In this document: in pieces, positions 19,909 to 31,017 of the stretch
Numbering within the stretch: the stretch's first letter is position 1
Layout: each line of letters begins with the position of its first letter
Assembly (NCBI GenBank): GCA_963575745.1
Contig: CAUYUJ010018636.1
Span: 1-64,000 of the forward strand
DNA: 64,000 bases
Direction of reading: 5' to 3'
Source of the DNA: Prorocentrum cordatum
Taxonomy: Eukaryota > Sar > Dinophyceae > Prorocentrales > Prorocentraceae
The notes under the pieces: generated by a model
The model's input: only the letters and a program-made list of their open reading frames with translations
Databases searched by the model: none
What the model was told of the DNA's origin: nothing
Program-made: the position numbers and the translations under genes

Positions 19909-21108
19909 CTGCGCTGAACTTGATCGGCATGGTCGACAACGCCGGCATGCAGAAACACAGGCTCCATATCAATAAGTGCCAGTGCGCTACCGAGACTCAC
20001 GATACATGCTTCATACGCCAAAGTAATGGGCACGGCAGTCCTGGGATAAAATGCCCAAAGTCGTTGTATATGAGGATAACGGGCTTGACAATTCCAGGTG
20101 CACCTTTTTTTTCCATCCATGGTACCGAATGGGAGAATATCCCGAATCTACTCCGCGTGGGACTGCCATGCCGTGCCGACGACACCACCAAGAAACATGG
20201 CAGACACTTTATTCATGCTTGTCCATATTTACCGTGTGACAACAGAATACAGCCCCGCCTGCGCGTCGGCTCCGCACTGATTCATTATGGTTAGTCTGAA
20301 ACACTTGCTTCGTGATACAATGGCTATTTGGCGCTCAGCAAATTATATGTTTTATGTCGGCAGGCCAGAACGGCAGAATTCCTCCGACTCACATCGTCCA
20401 GCTCATAAGCATGCTGCCCAACGGTAAGTGCATGTATGACCGCGTGGGACATGTCTGGATCAATCCCTTGTGCGTGTGAGGCAGCGCGAATAAATATACT
20501 AACAGTGATCTTACCCTCGACGAGTTGTACGAATGTCGAAATGATGCGATATCGTTGAAGAATTGGTTTACCCCAAAGGCCCCCTACAATTTGAAGCGCC
20601 CCGAATTGACGCCTGTCCAGGAGGTCGGGTTCTCTACGGCATGTATGACGCAAGAAGGTTACCAAGCGGGGGCACCTGCAGGGGGATCCGACGGATAGCG
20701 GATTCAGGTCCAGGGCGCGGACGCAACTGGCATGACATCGAGCGGGATTACTCCCAACGACATGCTGTGTGCCAACGATCTGCGGCGTGCCCAGACGCAG
20801 CAGCTGCCAGTGTCTGCAGGGCAAGCTGCGTCTTTTGCAATTATGAGTAGGGTCGCGACTCCCTCTGGGGCTCCACGGAGTGCTGGGGGCACCGACAGCG
20901 TGCAGGCGAGGCTCCAGAGCACCGCAACGCTGCGCAGAGGACCGAGAGTTTGGCTGGTCAGCAAGAGTGGATGTACCGGCAAATGCGCGAAGCCGCACAG
21001 AGCATGCGCAGGGGCGGCATCGACCTCCCTAGCGCTGGCGGGACGCCGCCTTGGGAGTATGTCCCGGTTCCAAATCCATTACCGGGCACGCCCAATAGGT
21101 GAAGATAC

Positions 21109-21717
21109 GTGCCGACGTTTTTCTGTCATCCGACATGCGATCCGACAGTTGCAGAGCGCCCCGCAGCACCATCGATAGACTTCCCATTATATCCCGACTA
21201 CCATGCTCAGGGGACGGGTAACCCTCGCGTGGGAACGCAGCCGGAGAACCCGCATGCACGGGCGACCGCCGACGACTTCGATCAGTCTCAGTTGACACGC
21301 GGCTCTGGTTACACGTCAGGCGTGCCGGGCCAGATTCCTCATTATGGATATCTGGCTACCCTTATGGACTCAGATGTGACGCAACAGGCCCCCGGCCTGG
21401 TAGCGCCATCATCCATGGGGCAGCTGCGCCAAGAGATTCTGGCCATTCGCGAGGCGCAGCAGGCCAACCTTTCAATGCAGTTGTCCCGCCAGCGTCGCAA
21501 TCGTGAGCGGCAGGCGAACAGGATGCTGGGTCGTGCGGGGCAACCTGCTACTCCAATCACAGCAGGGGCACCTGCGTGCAACCTGGCAGCGCTTGCAGCC
21601 ATGCAGCCACCGTTGCTTCCACCGATCCAGCATGAGGTTGGCGAAACCATTCTGGAGCGCCAGGCGCGCGTCAGAACGTCGGCAACGCCTCCGGTCATCG
21701 GCGACGGTGACTCTTAA
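21109..21717 (+). pseudogene. Internal ORF upstream of the RING motif (202 codons)
   Basis: Glutamine/arginine-rich: GQLRQEILAIREAQQANLSM, then QLSRQRRNRERQANRMLGRA. This is a probable coiled coil followed immediately by two in-frame mini-hairpin motifs (AGQPA at 21535, AGAPA at 21562). The frame ends just before the RING finger, which continues in another frame, so the two were probably one protein. Confidence 0.45.
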
Positions 21718-22660
21718 CAAGTCTGCCATTTGCCTGGTCCACTTCATGCATCACCATAAGGTCTGGAGGCTTCAGTGTGGCCACATGTTCCATGAACAGT
21801 GCTGGGACCGAGTGGCGCACGCGCATGTGGACAGGCAGTTGGCTGGTACTTCGGAAGGTCCCGCAACTGAGGCGCCCTGCGCGATTTGCAGGGGCGTTGG
21901 TCTAATCACAGCTGAGTTTCATGATGCCCTTGCTGGAGATCTAGATGCAGCAACTCGTCGTGAAGAAATTCTCCGAAGGGCCAACGAGCTCAGGGACCTT
22001 CGCGAAGAGCTCAACTGCATCACGGCGATGATGACGAAAAACACGGCAGTTGCCGCAACAACACCTGCGAGGCAACCTGCTTCATCAGCCAATGCGTCGC
22101 AGGCGACGGCAGCTACCGCGCCTGCTATGGATGCGCCTATAACGTCGATAGCAGAAACAGCCAACAACGCAGGGGCACCTGCTACGATTGCACCTGCCGC
22201 GTTGCCGGCCAATGATACGTGGCTGATGCGCATGGGGAGAACCACCGAGAAGAGCGCACAGTGGCTTCAAGCTCCACATACGCACATGCCATACGGGCGA
22301 GACATCCGCCCGCGCAGCCAGCGCAGGACGGAGAGCCTGGCGAGCGCACGTAGCGGCACCAGTGCGATACCCGAGCGCGACATGCTACACACTTTGCTGA
22401 TGGTGAACGCAGATGGCCATATAGGCATGCGCGCTGACGAGGGTACGTTCGTGAACATGCCGCTCGCATCTGCACCGCGCCCGAACACGCATGACGAGTA
22501 TCCCGCGGCCTGGATTTCCGAGAAGAGCCCCACTACGGAGGAGGAGGCCCGCGGATACATGACGGTTTTCGCGTCTCTGCCGAGGAACGACTGGGCGTTG
22601 GATCAGAAGCGTCGGCAGCAACGTCAACATCATCGGTCTGGAAACGGCACAGACGTTTGA
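21503..22660 (+). pseudogene. RING-H2 finger protein segment of the retroelement
   Basis: The protein-like part begins about 21715: NKSAICLVHFMHHHKVWRLQ, then CGHMFHEQCWDRV, then APCAICRG. That is C-X2-H-X11-C-X-H-X2-H-X2-C-Xn-C-X2-C, a RING-H2 layout with histidine at the second ligand. RING domains recruit E2 enzymes for ubiquitin transfer, and such a domain is unusual in a copia polyprotein. A helical EEILRRANELRDLREELNCI segment follows, then an Ala/Thr-rich linker with two in-frame motifs (22067, 22169). The first 70 codons of the ORF are the wrong frame. Confident about the motif, not the role. Confidence 0.55.
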
Positions 22661-22953
22661 ACGCGCATCCCGCTCTCATGGCTGAACCCGTCATCGAAGA
22701 GGCTCTACGTGTCTGGAGTGGGACATGGTGCCGCTGAATGCGACAGGACCTTGCGCTGCAAAATTGAGCGCAAAGAAACTGGAGATCCGGCGGGGGCACT
22801 TGCTGCGCCGAGACTTGACGCCTACTCAGCTAACGTGGTGGAGGGCTCAGGGGGGAGATTCCTGCTAACTTGGGTCTGAAGGAGTATGTCTAACATGAGG
22901 ACTATCCTGATCCTGGAGCAGGGTCGCGAGAAGATGGGCATCCTCGCTCGGAT

Positions 22954-23880
22954 ATGTACAAGCTCCTCCTTGGGGAGGGTGCTGGAGCACTTGACTTTGT
23001 GAAATCGCCTTCAGGGCACCTGGCGCTCAAGGTCGACGAGTACGGGATCGCAACTGAGGACAACAGGTCGGTGTCATTTATTTTCACGGCCAATCCTCAC
23101 TGCGAGGATGCCCCGCAGCCCGTCAAGGAGGCAGCTGGCGCAGAGCCAGTCGCGGGGCAACCTGCTTCGAGTAGTGCGGGGACACCTGCTATGAGCGATG
23201 CCCATGCGCGCATGATGTCCCAGGATGTCAAGTGCATCGGCTCCCCCATCAACGAAGAGACGTTTGCTTTCACGGTCCAGTCTTTGGTGAATAACGTTTT
23301 GAAAACCTGGCATCACAGGAACACGTCCTTCGGGACTATCCCCACCACCGGCCGACCAGGACTTCGTCTTGCGGATCTTGCAGGCGAAGGTCTACCAGGC
23401 CATCCACGAGGAAGGCAATAAGTGGGCGCCGCCCGACGCGAAGGCAGGGGCGCCTGTGGAAGGGATGCCGCTGAGAAGTTTGATGCGTTTACTTCTAGCA
23501 GCGGCTCGGCAGCGTAGCATGGCACGGGCATCTGGACGCTCCCATCGCTTGAACATGAGCGACGGGGGCAGGCGCGTGCCGCGGCCACCCGTGCTTGCTC
23601 CAACAGGCCGAACACTCGGGCTCTGTCATCTAGCGCGGGGAAACCTGTATCCTTTTCCCAGGCGCCGGCTGTGCGCGCGAGGGACACTGGCAAGCCCGGC
23701 TGTGCGGCTGCCAACACCAGCAGTGGACCCGGCTGCGTGGCCGCTGCAGCAAATTGACGTTCATCGCATCATTATCATTCTCGTGCACTCTTCACTGGGG
23801 ACACGCGGACAGCTTGTGCTGAACTGCGAGCTCGTGCATACATGTGCGACTGCATCACACATACAGAGGTTATGACCTCT
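22954..23880 (+). pseudogene. Internal polyprotein segment between RING and methyltransferase regions
   Basis: Frame 22954-23421 (YKLLLGEGAGALDFVKSPSG, then HLALKVDEYGIATEDNRSVS) continues in frame 23369-23875 (MRILQAKVYQAIHEEGNKWA, then PPDAKAGAPVEGMPLRS). It is protein-like, but no domain was recognised. Mini-hairpins at 23152, 23176, 23444 and 23635 occur here, the first three in frame. Confidence 0.4.
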
Positions 23881-24422
23881 ACAGGTACACAGTATTCGCT
23901 CGGGGGATTATCAAGTGCTATGGGTGGCAACGCCCGCTGACTGTGCGTTAGGCTGTCTGGAAAGCGGGCAGGGCCACATTGTCGACGCATCCAGAATCTG
24001 ATGACTAAGGCTCGGGCTCTACGTATGTCCATGATACTTGTGGGACCACCAGGTTATTTCTGGAGACAGGGTCCCATACGAGATGCCATTGCAGATCTCG
24101 GCCTGCAGGTCTTGCGTATGCGATGCTGCCATTTCGGTATACAATACGACCGTTCATGTAAGTTGCCTAGCGGATCATATCTGCAAGTGGCAACTACCTA
24201 CACGCGCAGCCCAAGCAACTTGTGGAGATGTACGTGTCAAACCTTGGGGAAACCTGCCCAACTTGCTGAGCGCGAATTCGACTGGCATGGCCGGGGCGCT
24301 CAGAATGCAGAGTGGCGCAATTAAACGCTGGCTATCATGACCGCGAGATTGATTGATCAAGTGGGCTTACACCGAAAAAGAGAAACCGCGCGAGTGCTGT
24401 ACACCTCAGCATTCGCACACGA

Positions 24423-24788
24423 GTGGGTAAAGGAGCTCGAACTTACGTTCAGTCTCCAGAGAATGGCCCAGGATGGGGCCATGTCGCACGACGGGTAGCG
24501 ATGCACCTGGGTGACAATCAGATTATACAAGACATCGAGATCCAGGGCCAGCCTTTCGGGTACAATTACAATGTACCGTTACCGAATGGTGTGACAAAAA
24601 TCCGTACTCGGTCATACTGGGAGCCGCCAGAACCGGTTCTCATCGGACAAGAGGACCAGCGACCACGCCCAAGGCGAGTTGCGTTCGTCGACGACCATCG
24701 TCTCCTTTCATCTTCGATTGAGCGTGGCCGCGTGCTCCCCTCGATTCCCGACTTCCCGACGCTCAGTTCACTTGGTGCTGAACAGTAG
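24423..24788 (+). pseudogene. Internal polyprotein segment (121 codons)
   Basis: GDNQIIQDIEIQGQPFGYNY, then NVPLPNGVTKIRTRSYWEPP and RRVAFVDDH. Protein-like and unassigned. It precedes the methyltransferase-like region by about 280 bp of frameshifted sequence. Confidence 0.35.
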
Positions 24789-25073
24789 ACAGCAGTTCCG
24801 ACTGGTGCACGAATCAAACAAAGAAGCACAGAGCCGACAACGAAGCGGGCATCAAGCCACGCAAGATACGTAAGGTAGTCGACGACGGCAACGACGACTG
24901 CGGGGATGACCTCAAAGGTCTCGGATGTAGCGCGCACTACACCGACGTCCCCCTTGACTCTGACACGGAAAGCGATGGTCAAAGGGAAATTGTTATCATA
25001 CTTTGCGGGGCTACCTGCATATGTTTTCTCCCTAATCCCAACGTAATGCCACGGACAACACTGCAAGGTTGAC

Positions 25074-25760
25074 ATGTTGGACGTGTGTGGAGGAAGTGGA
25101 GGTATATCGCAGCTATCATTCAGCCGAGGTTTGTCTTCCGGTGGAAACTTAGACAAACGCTCACATGTAGACCTTGGACACAAGGGTGTCCAGGATGCAG
25201 TGATGCATTACCTGGACGTGTGCTTCGTCCATTTTGTCATACTACAACCCAACTGCAGAACGACTGGACGACCTGCCTGTTTCAACCCCCATGTCAACTA
25301 TGACACTTGGCATGCACACCATAAATAAGATCTTCCACATATCAAGTTATGCGCAAAACTTGCCATACGTCGAAAGGACATTTGGCCAGTGGCCAAATGC
25401 AAGGGCACTTGCAAAGTGAACGTGGATCAATGTACGACTGGCGCATGTGTTTCCCATGGGGTATTGGTACGAAAACCGACCGAGATCATGGCCAACCACC
25501 GCCTTCTATTCACATTTTTCGAATGAAAACGATTTGCTGGCCACCATCAACATGCATCGGTCTGTAACGCAGAACTGCCCCTGGCTGCACAAGGATGCAG
25601 TCTCTCTTCGTCGATGCAGTCCAGATCGCACGCGATCTATTCCAAGTAAACCGTGATCCTTTTCATGGCCACCCTGATTCTTCCACCGTGCTAGTCACCA
25701 ACGTGAGGGGATCTGATTCGGACGAACCAACTATCTTTCGGCAGCCCGACGCGTCGATCA
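25074..25760 (+). pseudogene. SAM-methyltransferase-like domain inside the retroelement
   Basis: The frame 25074-25328 begins MLDVCGGSGGISQLSFSRGL, a glycine-rich loop like methyltransferase motif I. HYLDVCFVHFVILQPNCRTT follows, where the hydrophobic strand and PNC resemble the catalytic-loop strand of class I methyltransferases. Further frames give QCTTGACVSHGVLVRKPTEI, then MANHRLLFTFFE (about 25430-25520), and SDEPTIFRQPDASIKRPPSG (25700-25780). The glycine-rich loop and PNC are visible; family membership is inference. Cytosine methyltransferases have been reported in retrotransposons of some eukaryotes including dinoflagellates, which makes this reading attractive. At least two frameshifts break it. 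Confidence 0.4.
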
Positions 25761-25798
25761 AAAGACCACCCTCGGGATGGTGAGGACGTCTTGCATGC

Positions 25799-26548
25799 GT
25801 GGATAATGTTAACATGCGCTCTCCTTCGCATGGTAGAAACACTATGAATTGCAGGTGGTATGGCAAGGAAGACTACCAATGGGAATGTCCGAGCTATAAA
25901 ATCAACTACGGCCAGAACAAGCTTGGACGTGTACGGGCACCTGGCAAATGCAAGTTTGCCTTGCATTGGAAACTGCCCGACAATCACGGACAGGCACCAC
26001 CACTTGTGCGGCTACGAGCACCAAGAGCTGGCTCTAGAACCGGACCCACTGCGGGTGCCAGTAGCCACGACATTACAGTAGGCAGACATGCTGCTGAACC
26101 TGCTGCAGGGCAACCTGCCTCGAGTTTAGCGGGTAGTTCGGATGGCCACATCCGATTGCCACAGGTCAGAGTCAGACGTGGCCGACAGCAAGGAGGACAT
26201 CCACCTCCACCGCCACCTGCGGGTAACCCTGCTGCGCGCCCACGACTTCCAGACTGGTCAAGGTCCGACGTACAAATCAGTCTACAACACTTACGAAACT
26301 TTGGTCCAAGCGTGGTAACACGTTGGCTGCGGATGCTACATCTGCGTCGGTTCCATGCGAAAGAGCCTGAGACGAGACTCATCTTAACCAAGATAGGTCT
26401 GTGCAGCGCCAGACTCAACCTGATCAAATGTGTCTGCGACACGCGTCGGGGGCGCAGGGTTTGGGACAAGCCTGGGTATACGGTTATGCCATCTACTGCG
26501 CTGCCTGGCAAATTCAACGAAGAAGTTGCATGTGACCTTATATTCTAG
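25799..26548 (+). pseudogene. Pre-integrase zinc region and start of integrase
   Basis: The end of the 249-codon frame reads LIKCVCDTRRGRRVWDKPGY, then TVMPSTALPGKFNEEVACDL: a C-X-C remnant of the HHCC zinc finger followed by the first integrase acidic residue (D in ACDL, 26534-26536). Upstream is a Pro/Arg-rich linker with two in-frame motifs (26105 AGQPA, 26219 AGNPA). The integrase joins element DNA to the chromosome. A stop follows at about 26546, so the copy is broken. Confidence 0.55.
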
Positions 26549-26642
26549 AAACAATAACCTAAGATATTTTGCATCATCGATCGTTGAATTTGCTATGCTA
26601 CTGGAATGGAGATACCGGGCAAGACAATGACCAGCATCGTGG

Positions 26643-26948
26643 ATGCGTACCGTCAGTTCTGGATGCAGCTTGGACCTGCTGAGGCAGTCGTATTCCGAAG
26701 GAGAGGAGGGTGCCCTCGTCTACAACACTGCGAAAACTGTCCTTAAGGCAAAAGGCGCTGAACTGAGGATGCGCGCGCGTGGACAACGCGCCTTGACGGT
26801 CGAAGCCAGAAATGGCATACTGCGCCGTCTACTTCATGCCATGGAAGTTGAACTTGACAGGTTGAACATACCTCATGTGTTCACACGACTACTGCACGGA
26901 GGTTTGTTTGCCGCCAGCGCGTTCTCCATGCAGCGTGCTGTTTGGTGA
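26643..26948 (+). pseudogene. Integrase catalytic core, remainder
   Basis: LRQSYSEGEEGALVYNTAKT, then VLKAKGAELRMRARGQRA, then VEARNGILRRLLHAMEVELD. In the DDE pattern, the second acidic residue is E in YSEGEEGA where copia elements have D. The third acid is in VEARNG (about 26802). The preceding 100 bp (26540-26640), with stops, reads as the decayed IDR...YATGMEIPG segment. Confidence 0.6.
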
Positions 26949-27552
26949 GGCAACTGGGCAATGCCCCCTGACTTGCCTAGCCCTGGATCACGAACAGCCG
27001 ACGGACACGTCGTATCAATCTCGAGAACAGATGATGCGCAAGGCATGCCCTGAAGCTATCATACAGGCCGCTGCAGTAGCCAAGACCAATCGTGCATTAC
27101 GCGCGAAGACAACTATCACTGGTCAGCACTACTACGATGGGGGAGATCTAGTTGATTACCATCGCCCCCCATTTTCGAAGGACGACTGGGGAGGCAGGAA
27201 TTACCCGCACCCGGTCGTAACAACTAATCCCGACAAGGGGTCGAGTCGTCATTCGATCATTCGAGTGGGAAGCCGCGACGCTCAGGTACAACACGGCGGT
27301 GCACGAGATTCTCTTTATATTGAAGCTTGCATAGCCAGAGAGATGGGCTCCGTCAGCACTGCACTGCGGACAGCGTTGACGTTCGTGGCCTGTTTACCTG
27401 CGGGAAGACCTGCTACGACATGTGGCTATGTCCCGACCAGAAAGGGGGCGCTTCAGATGACATGTGCAAGCCGACTATCTCCTAAGTACACCTGGCTTTA
27501 CAATGCCCCATCAGAAACATCTGCATCGAGAGTGTATTTTCTGTTAGGTTAG
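26875..27552 (+). pseudogene. Integrase C-terminal region and linker
   Basis: LALDHEQPTDTSYQSREQMM, then KTNRALRAKTTITGQHYYDG and GDLVDYHRPPFSKDDWGGRN, then IIRVGSRDAQVQHGGARDSL. This is an SH3-like copia integrase C-terminal segment, well preserved apart from one or two frameshifts. The mini-hairpin at 27400-27413 is in frame (AGRPA). Confidence 0.55.
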
Positions 27553-28272
27553 CCAAGAGTATCCACGAGCTTCCTCCGGTGGCTTAAGCTGACCTTTGCG
27601 CGTTGGTCCACTATGGCAACGATGTGAGTCCAGAATCTCATTGTTATGTGGCAGAAGGCACCGGTCTTAATATTCATGATATAACTGGAGCAGCACATTC
27701 AAGAATCATCTAGTGCCTGAGGCCCACCAAACCTCAAGCCGGCTTTTAACCAAGACATGACAAAGTTTGAGGAATTGGCGGGTACACCGACAGAGGACTG
27801 AACCGCGAGGGAAGCCCCGGGCGCCGAACCATCACAGGAGGATGGACGGCTTCCCACGATACATGTTGAATCGGAGGGGGGCCTCGAGGCGCATGCCATG
27901 GAAGTATGGTAGACAGAACTACAAGATGGAAGGGAATTACTGGAGGCAACTCCACTAAAGGGACTTTTCGCAGTACCCGCACATCTGACTCCAGACAACA
28001 GTGCGCTGATCACTGTAGCTGATGAACAACGGGGGCACCTGCCTTAAGTGGGGGCACCCACACGACTCCGACATCGAGGGGACGTATCATGTCCCACTGT
28101 GCTCCACGGTCGAAGATTGGAGTTACGGACTGGACTCAGACGAAGACGGACTATGTGTGTAACTCTGTTTTACGGCAGAAATGTCAAAGGTTGCCTAATG
28201 CGAACAACAGCACAGGATATTCGATGCCGAACATAAATATATATATATATACATATATATATATACATTTAT

Positions 28273-29061
28273 ATGTATATATGTATGTCCGCCGCTGCAG
28301 AGCGAGCTGCGGTCGTCAAGGAAGACGACCTCTTCGCGAAGGCTGACATCCAGGCGATTTTCGAGAAAGTTCCGAGAGCCCCATACACTGAACTCGATAC
28401 ATGGTTTGACAACAGGGGTTTCAAACTACATAATATATCTGACGTCAAAAATCACGACTTCGAGGTACGTGTGCAAACTGAAGTTCGCGAAGAACGAGAA
28501 GGGCGATTTGGAACGCACCACCAGGTTACGCCTGGCGCTTCGAGGCCCCATGGACCTCGAAGCCTTCGACGCGGGAACCTTCTCAGGAACAGCACGGCGG
28601 CCAAGCAAGAGACTACTCGCGAGCGCGGCAGCGCGCGAGAAGCAGTGGATCACTGTTTCCCTCGACAGCAACATGGCTTCCCTGGAAGGGTTGTGACCTG
28701 TCAGGAACTTGTTGAGGCAATTCGTGAGAAAGAACGTGTGGTGCGTTTTACTCTGCCGGTTGGACCGGCTACGGTGCTTCTGACTCTCCCAGGATTCGAG
28801 CACTACGACGAATCGAGGCTCTGCTTGCAGTGCCTCACGCCAGGTACTGGCACCAAGGGCGCACCTCGAGATTTCTCATTAATGCTCAGACGGACCACAA
28901 GAGGTTTCGGTCTCAGGCCCACGCTCAACGACGAGGATTTCGAGACGAGCAGCAACCTGCTCACGGCCAAACATGTGGATGACATCGATGTGGCCAGCAC
29001 AGAGGACACCACTGACAAGTGCGCGCGTCGAATGCGTGGAGGACACCTTTGGCAAGTGTAA
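28273..29061 (+). pseudogene. Reverse transcriptase of the copia-like element
   Basis: Begins after a (TA)n tract. After a frameshifted stretch, RFTLPVGPATVLLTLPGFEH and SSNLLTAKHVDDIDVASTED contain the catalytic box as HVDD (28972-28983), where copia elements have YVDD or HVDD. An alternative frame (28406-28696) reads TRLRLALRGPMDLEAFDAGT. The HVDD continues in the overlapping RNase H frame at 28973. It copies element RNA into DNA; broken here. Confidence 0.6.
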
Positions 29062-29896
29062 ACTCAACAAGCACACGCGCACCAATTCTGCTGTGAGATA
29101 TACCAAGGATGAGAACGGCCGTGCTACGTTGGACCAAGACGGATACAGCAAACAGCTCCGTCCTATACAACATCTTGTACTTACAGGCGCCGACGTTGAC
29201 GCTTCATCATCCAAGATGGTTGCAGACTTGTTTGTCAGCATCAGAGGCGCATTGGCGTATGCATTAATCACCCAGGCGTGGCTGATAATAAATGTCGTCT
29301 CTCTACAACGTGCCCAAGAACCGACCGCCATACATGTGCGACGACTGAGCGCGACTACCAGGAAATTGCAGGCCTGTCTTAGGAAGGTCGTCTACCAAGC
29401 GATGACTCCTACGGCGGAAGTTGACCTGCGCAGCGACTCAGGTTATCGACGCCTGAGTCGAGATGCCGACGACGAAGCCGAAGGCCATGGTATCTGCGGG
29501 GCAAACCACCTACGGCGCGGAAGCACCCCATCTGGCAACCCCGTCGCTCACCGCTTGCAAGTCACCGCGAGCGCGTACTGCAAGTCTCACCGCTTGCAGG
29601 TCCGCTCGAGCTATTCAGCAGAGACACAAGCAGCAGCCCGCAACTTGGAGGACTGCTATCCCACGACCGTGATTCTGCACGAGTTTCTTGCAGGCCCGTT
29701 AACTCCCACTCTGTTCAAAGACATACTTGAGTTAGGTTTCCTGGGCATCAAGGTCACTTTGACCATAGATGCTGAACAAAAAATCCGTGTCAAGCAAAGA
29801 CTTGCAGAAGCCGGCGGAATGTACCCTTTCAGGACACATCAGTTGGATACGACAGGTGATGGAGCGGGGGATCGTGCACAGTATTCAATGGTATGA
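28973..29896 (+). pseudogene. Reverse transcriptase end and RNase H
   Basis: VECVEDTFGKCKLNKHTRTN, then AVRYTKDENGRATLDQDGYS and VADLFVSIRGALAYALITQA are the copia thumb/connection. RNase H follows with DLRSDSGYRR, SSYSAETQAA (E) and LTIDAEQ (D). The remaining tail is in another frame (29769-30050): LSGHISWIRQVMERGIVHSI, then QWYDTRDMTEDGHTKGSIDK, ending at 30050. Confidence 0.65.
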
Positions 29897-30207
29897 CACC
29901 CGCGACATGACCGAGGACGGTCACACAAAGGGGAGCATCGACAAAGAAATGCTCCTACAGGCCACTGGGGGTACGCAGTCCTTCAAACGTGACTTAAAGC
30001 GTCATATTCCTGATCGGGCTGGCCAGACATCTCGGTCTGCAGCCGCCTGAAGAGCACTCGTAGTCACAGTGCAGTGCAGGCGAGGCAACTTGCGCGCGGG
30101 ACCACCTTCCTTACAGCCCCGTTTGTTTTGCTGCCCTTGTGTGCATAGTAGCTGCTGTACCTGCTGTATAGAGGCGGCAGACTCACGCTGTGTCTCCTTC
30201 CCCCCCG

Positions 30208-30458
30208 ACTCTACAGTGAGCTGGGGATACAGGTGAGTGGGAACGAGCGTGTGCCCGCGGCCGCTTGGCGCAAAGCGTCCGGCCGCCCAGATCTGATTAC
30301 AAGTCAGCGCGAGGTGTACTACTTGCCATCGGTACCAAAAGTGCTTGAGATGGCTCGCCTCCAACTACTGAGAGCGCCGCTACTACGGTACAGCAGAGCT
30401 GGAGCTCGGCTTCGCCTAAAGTGAAGCTGCTGGCTGGGCCTCCCAACCCTTTTCAAAC
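30208..30458 (+). repeat. Right LTR of the copia-like element
   Basis: Full-length match to the left LTR. It is preceded by a C/T-rich run rather than the expected purine tract and followed by CCCCAAACAGC of the surrounding low-complexity satellite. Confidence 0.8.
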
Positions 30459-31017
30459 GCCCCAAACAGCTCCAAGACGCCCCAAGAGGTCCTCAAGAAG
30501 GCCCCAAGACGGCCCAAGAGATCCTCTAGACGACCCTAGGGCCGCCCAGGACGTCCCAAGAAGGCCCCAAGACGGGCCCAAAAGAGGGAACGCACACTGA
30601 AAAATCAAGTTTCCCGTCCCAAGATGCCCCCAAGAGGCCCCGATAGGCCCCCAGGAAACCCCCAAGAGGCCCCGCGAGGCCCCCAAAGCTAGAAGGCTAT
30701 GGAGCTGCAGGGCTACCGGGAACCTGGGAATCCGGGCACCTGGGCACCTGGGCGCCGGGGGCACCCGGGGCACCCGGGACACCCGGGCACCTGGGCACCC
30801 GGGCGTGCCACCGAGATCGGCGGCGCACGTAACCCAACCATGTAAATCCGCTAGGACCCCTACAGAGGCAAGCTCCGATTAGGGAAATAATAGGTTAAAG
30901 TTCAAAACGGATCACAAATAGTCGAACACGTCCACAGACGGCCAATTGAGCCAACGACCGATCCCCCGCCCAGCCCTCTTCCACTCCAAATCGGTTCCCG
31001 GACCCCCTGCCGTTGTC
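30459..31017. repeat. CCCAAGA satellite and 10-bp GGGCACC(T/C)GG repeats
   Basis: 30459-30690 is the degenerate CCCCAAGA satellite. 30722-30808 holds tandem GGGCACCTGG / GGCACCCGGG words (about nine). The rest to 31017 shows nothing recognisable. Confidence 0.7.

Larger units (their letters stand above)
15145..30458 (+). mobile_element. Degenerate 15.3-kb Ty1/copia-like LTR retroelement
   Basis: Two 251-bp direct repeats (15145-15395 and 30208-30458), roughly 85-90% identical by eye, bound a region with gag at the 5' end and integrase, reverse transcriptase and RNase H at the 3' end, which is copia order. A TGGTAGCGGAGC primer site follows the left repeat. The element is two to three times longer than usual copia elements; the surplus (about 17.7-25.8 kb) holds low-complexity ORFs, a RING-H2 motif and a methyltransferase-like region. 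Frames shift many times and several catalytic residues are substituted, so this copy is dead. No purine-rich tract precedes the right repeat (the sequence there is TCTCCTTCCCCCCC). CCCCAA occurs at both outer edges, but is too common locally to call a target duplication. Stretches between the listed ORFs (19.9-21.1, 23.9-24.4 and 27.55-28.27 kb) show only fragments and TA repeats (18302-18322, 28230-28285). Confidence 0.8.

Noticed and set aside
28947-28962. GAGCAGCAACCTGCTC as a further mini-hairpin of the retroelement
   Set aside because: It is a perfect 6-bp stem with 4-nt loop, but in another register and inside conserved reverse transcriptase coding (SSNLLTAKHVDD); probably coincidence.
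15139-30466. CCCCAA at both outer LTR edges as a target-site duplication
   Set aside because: CCCCAA is extremely common in the flanking satellite and the exact LTR ends are uncertain, so it carries little weight.
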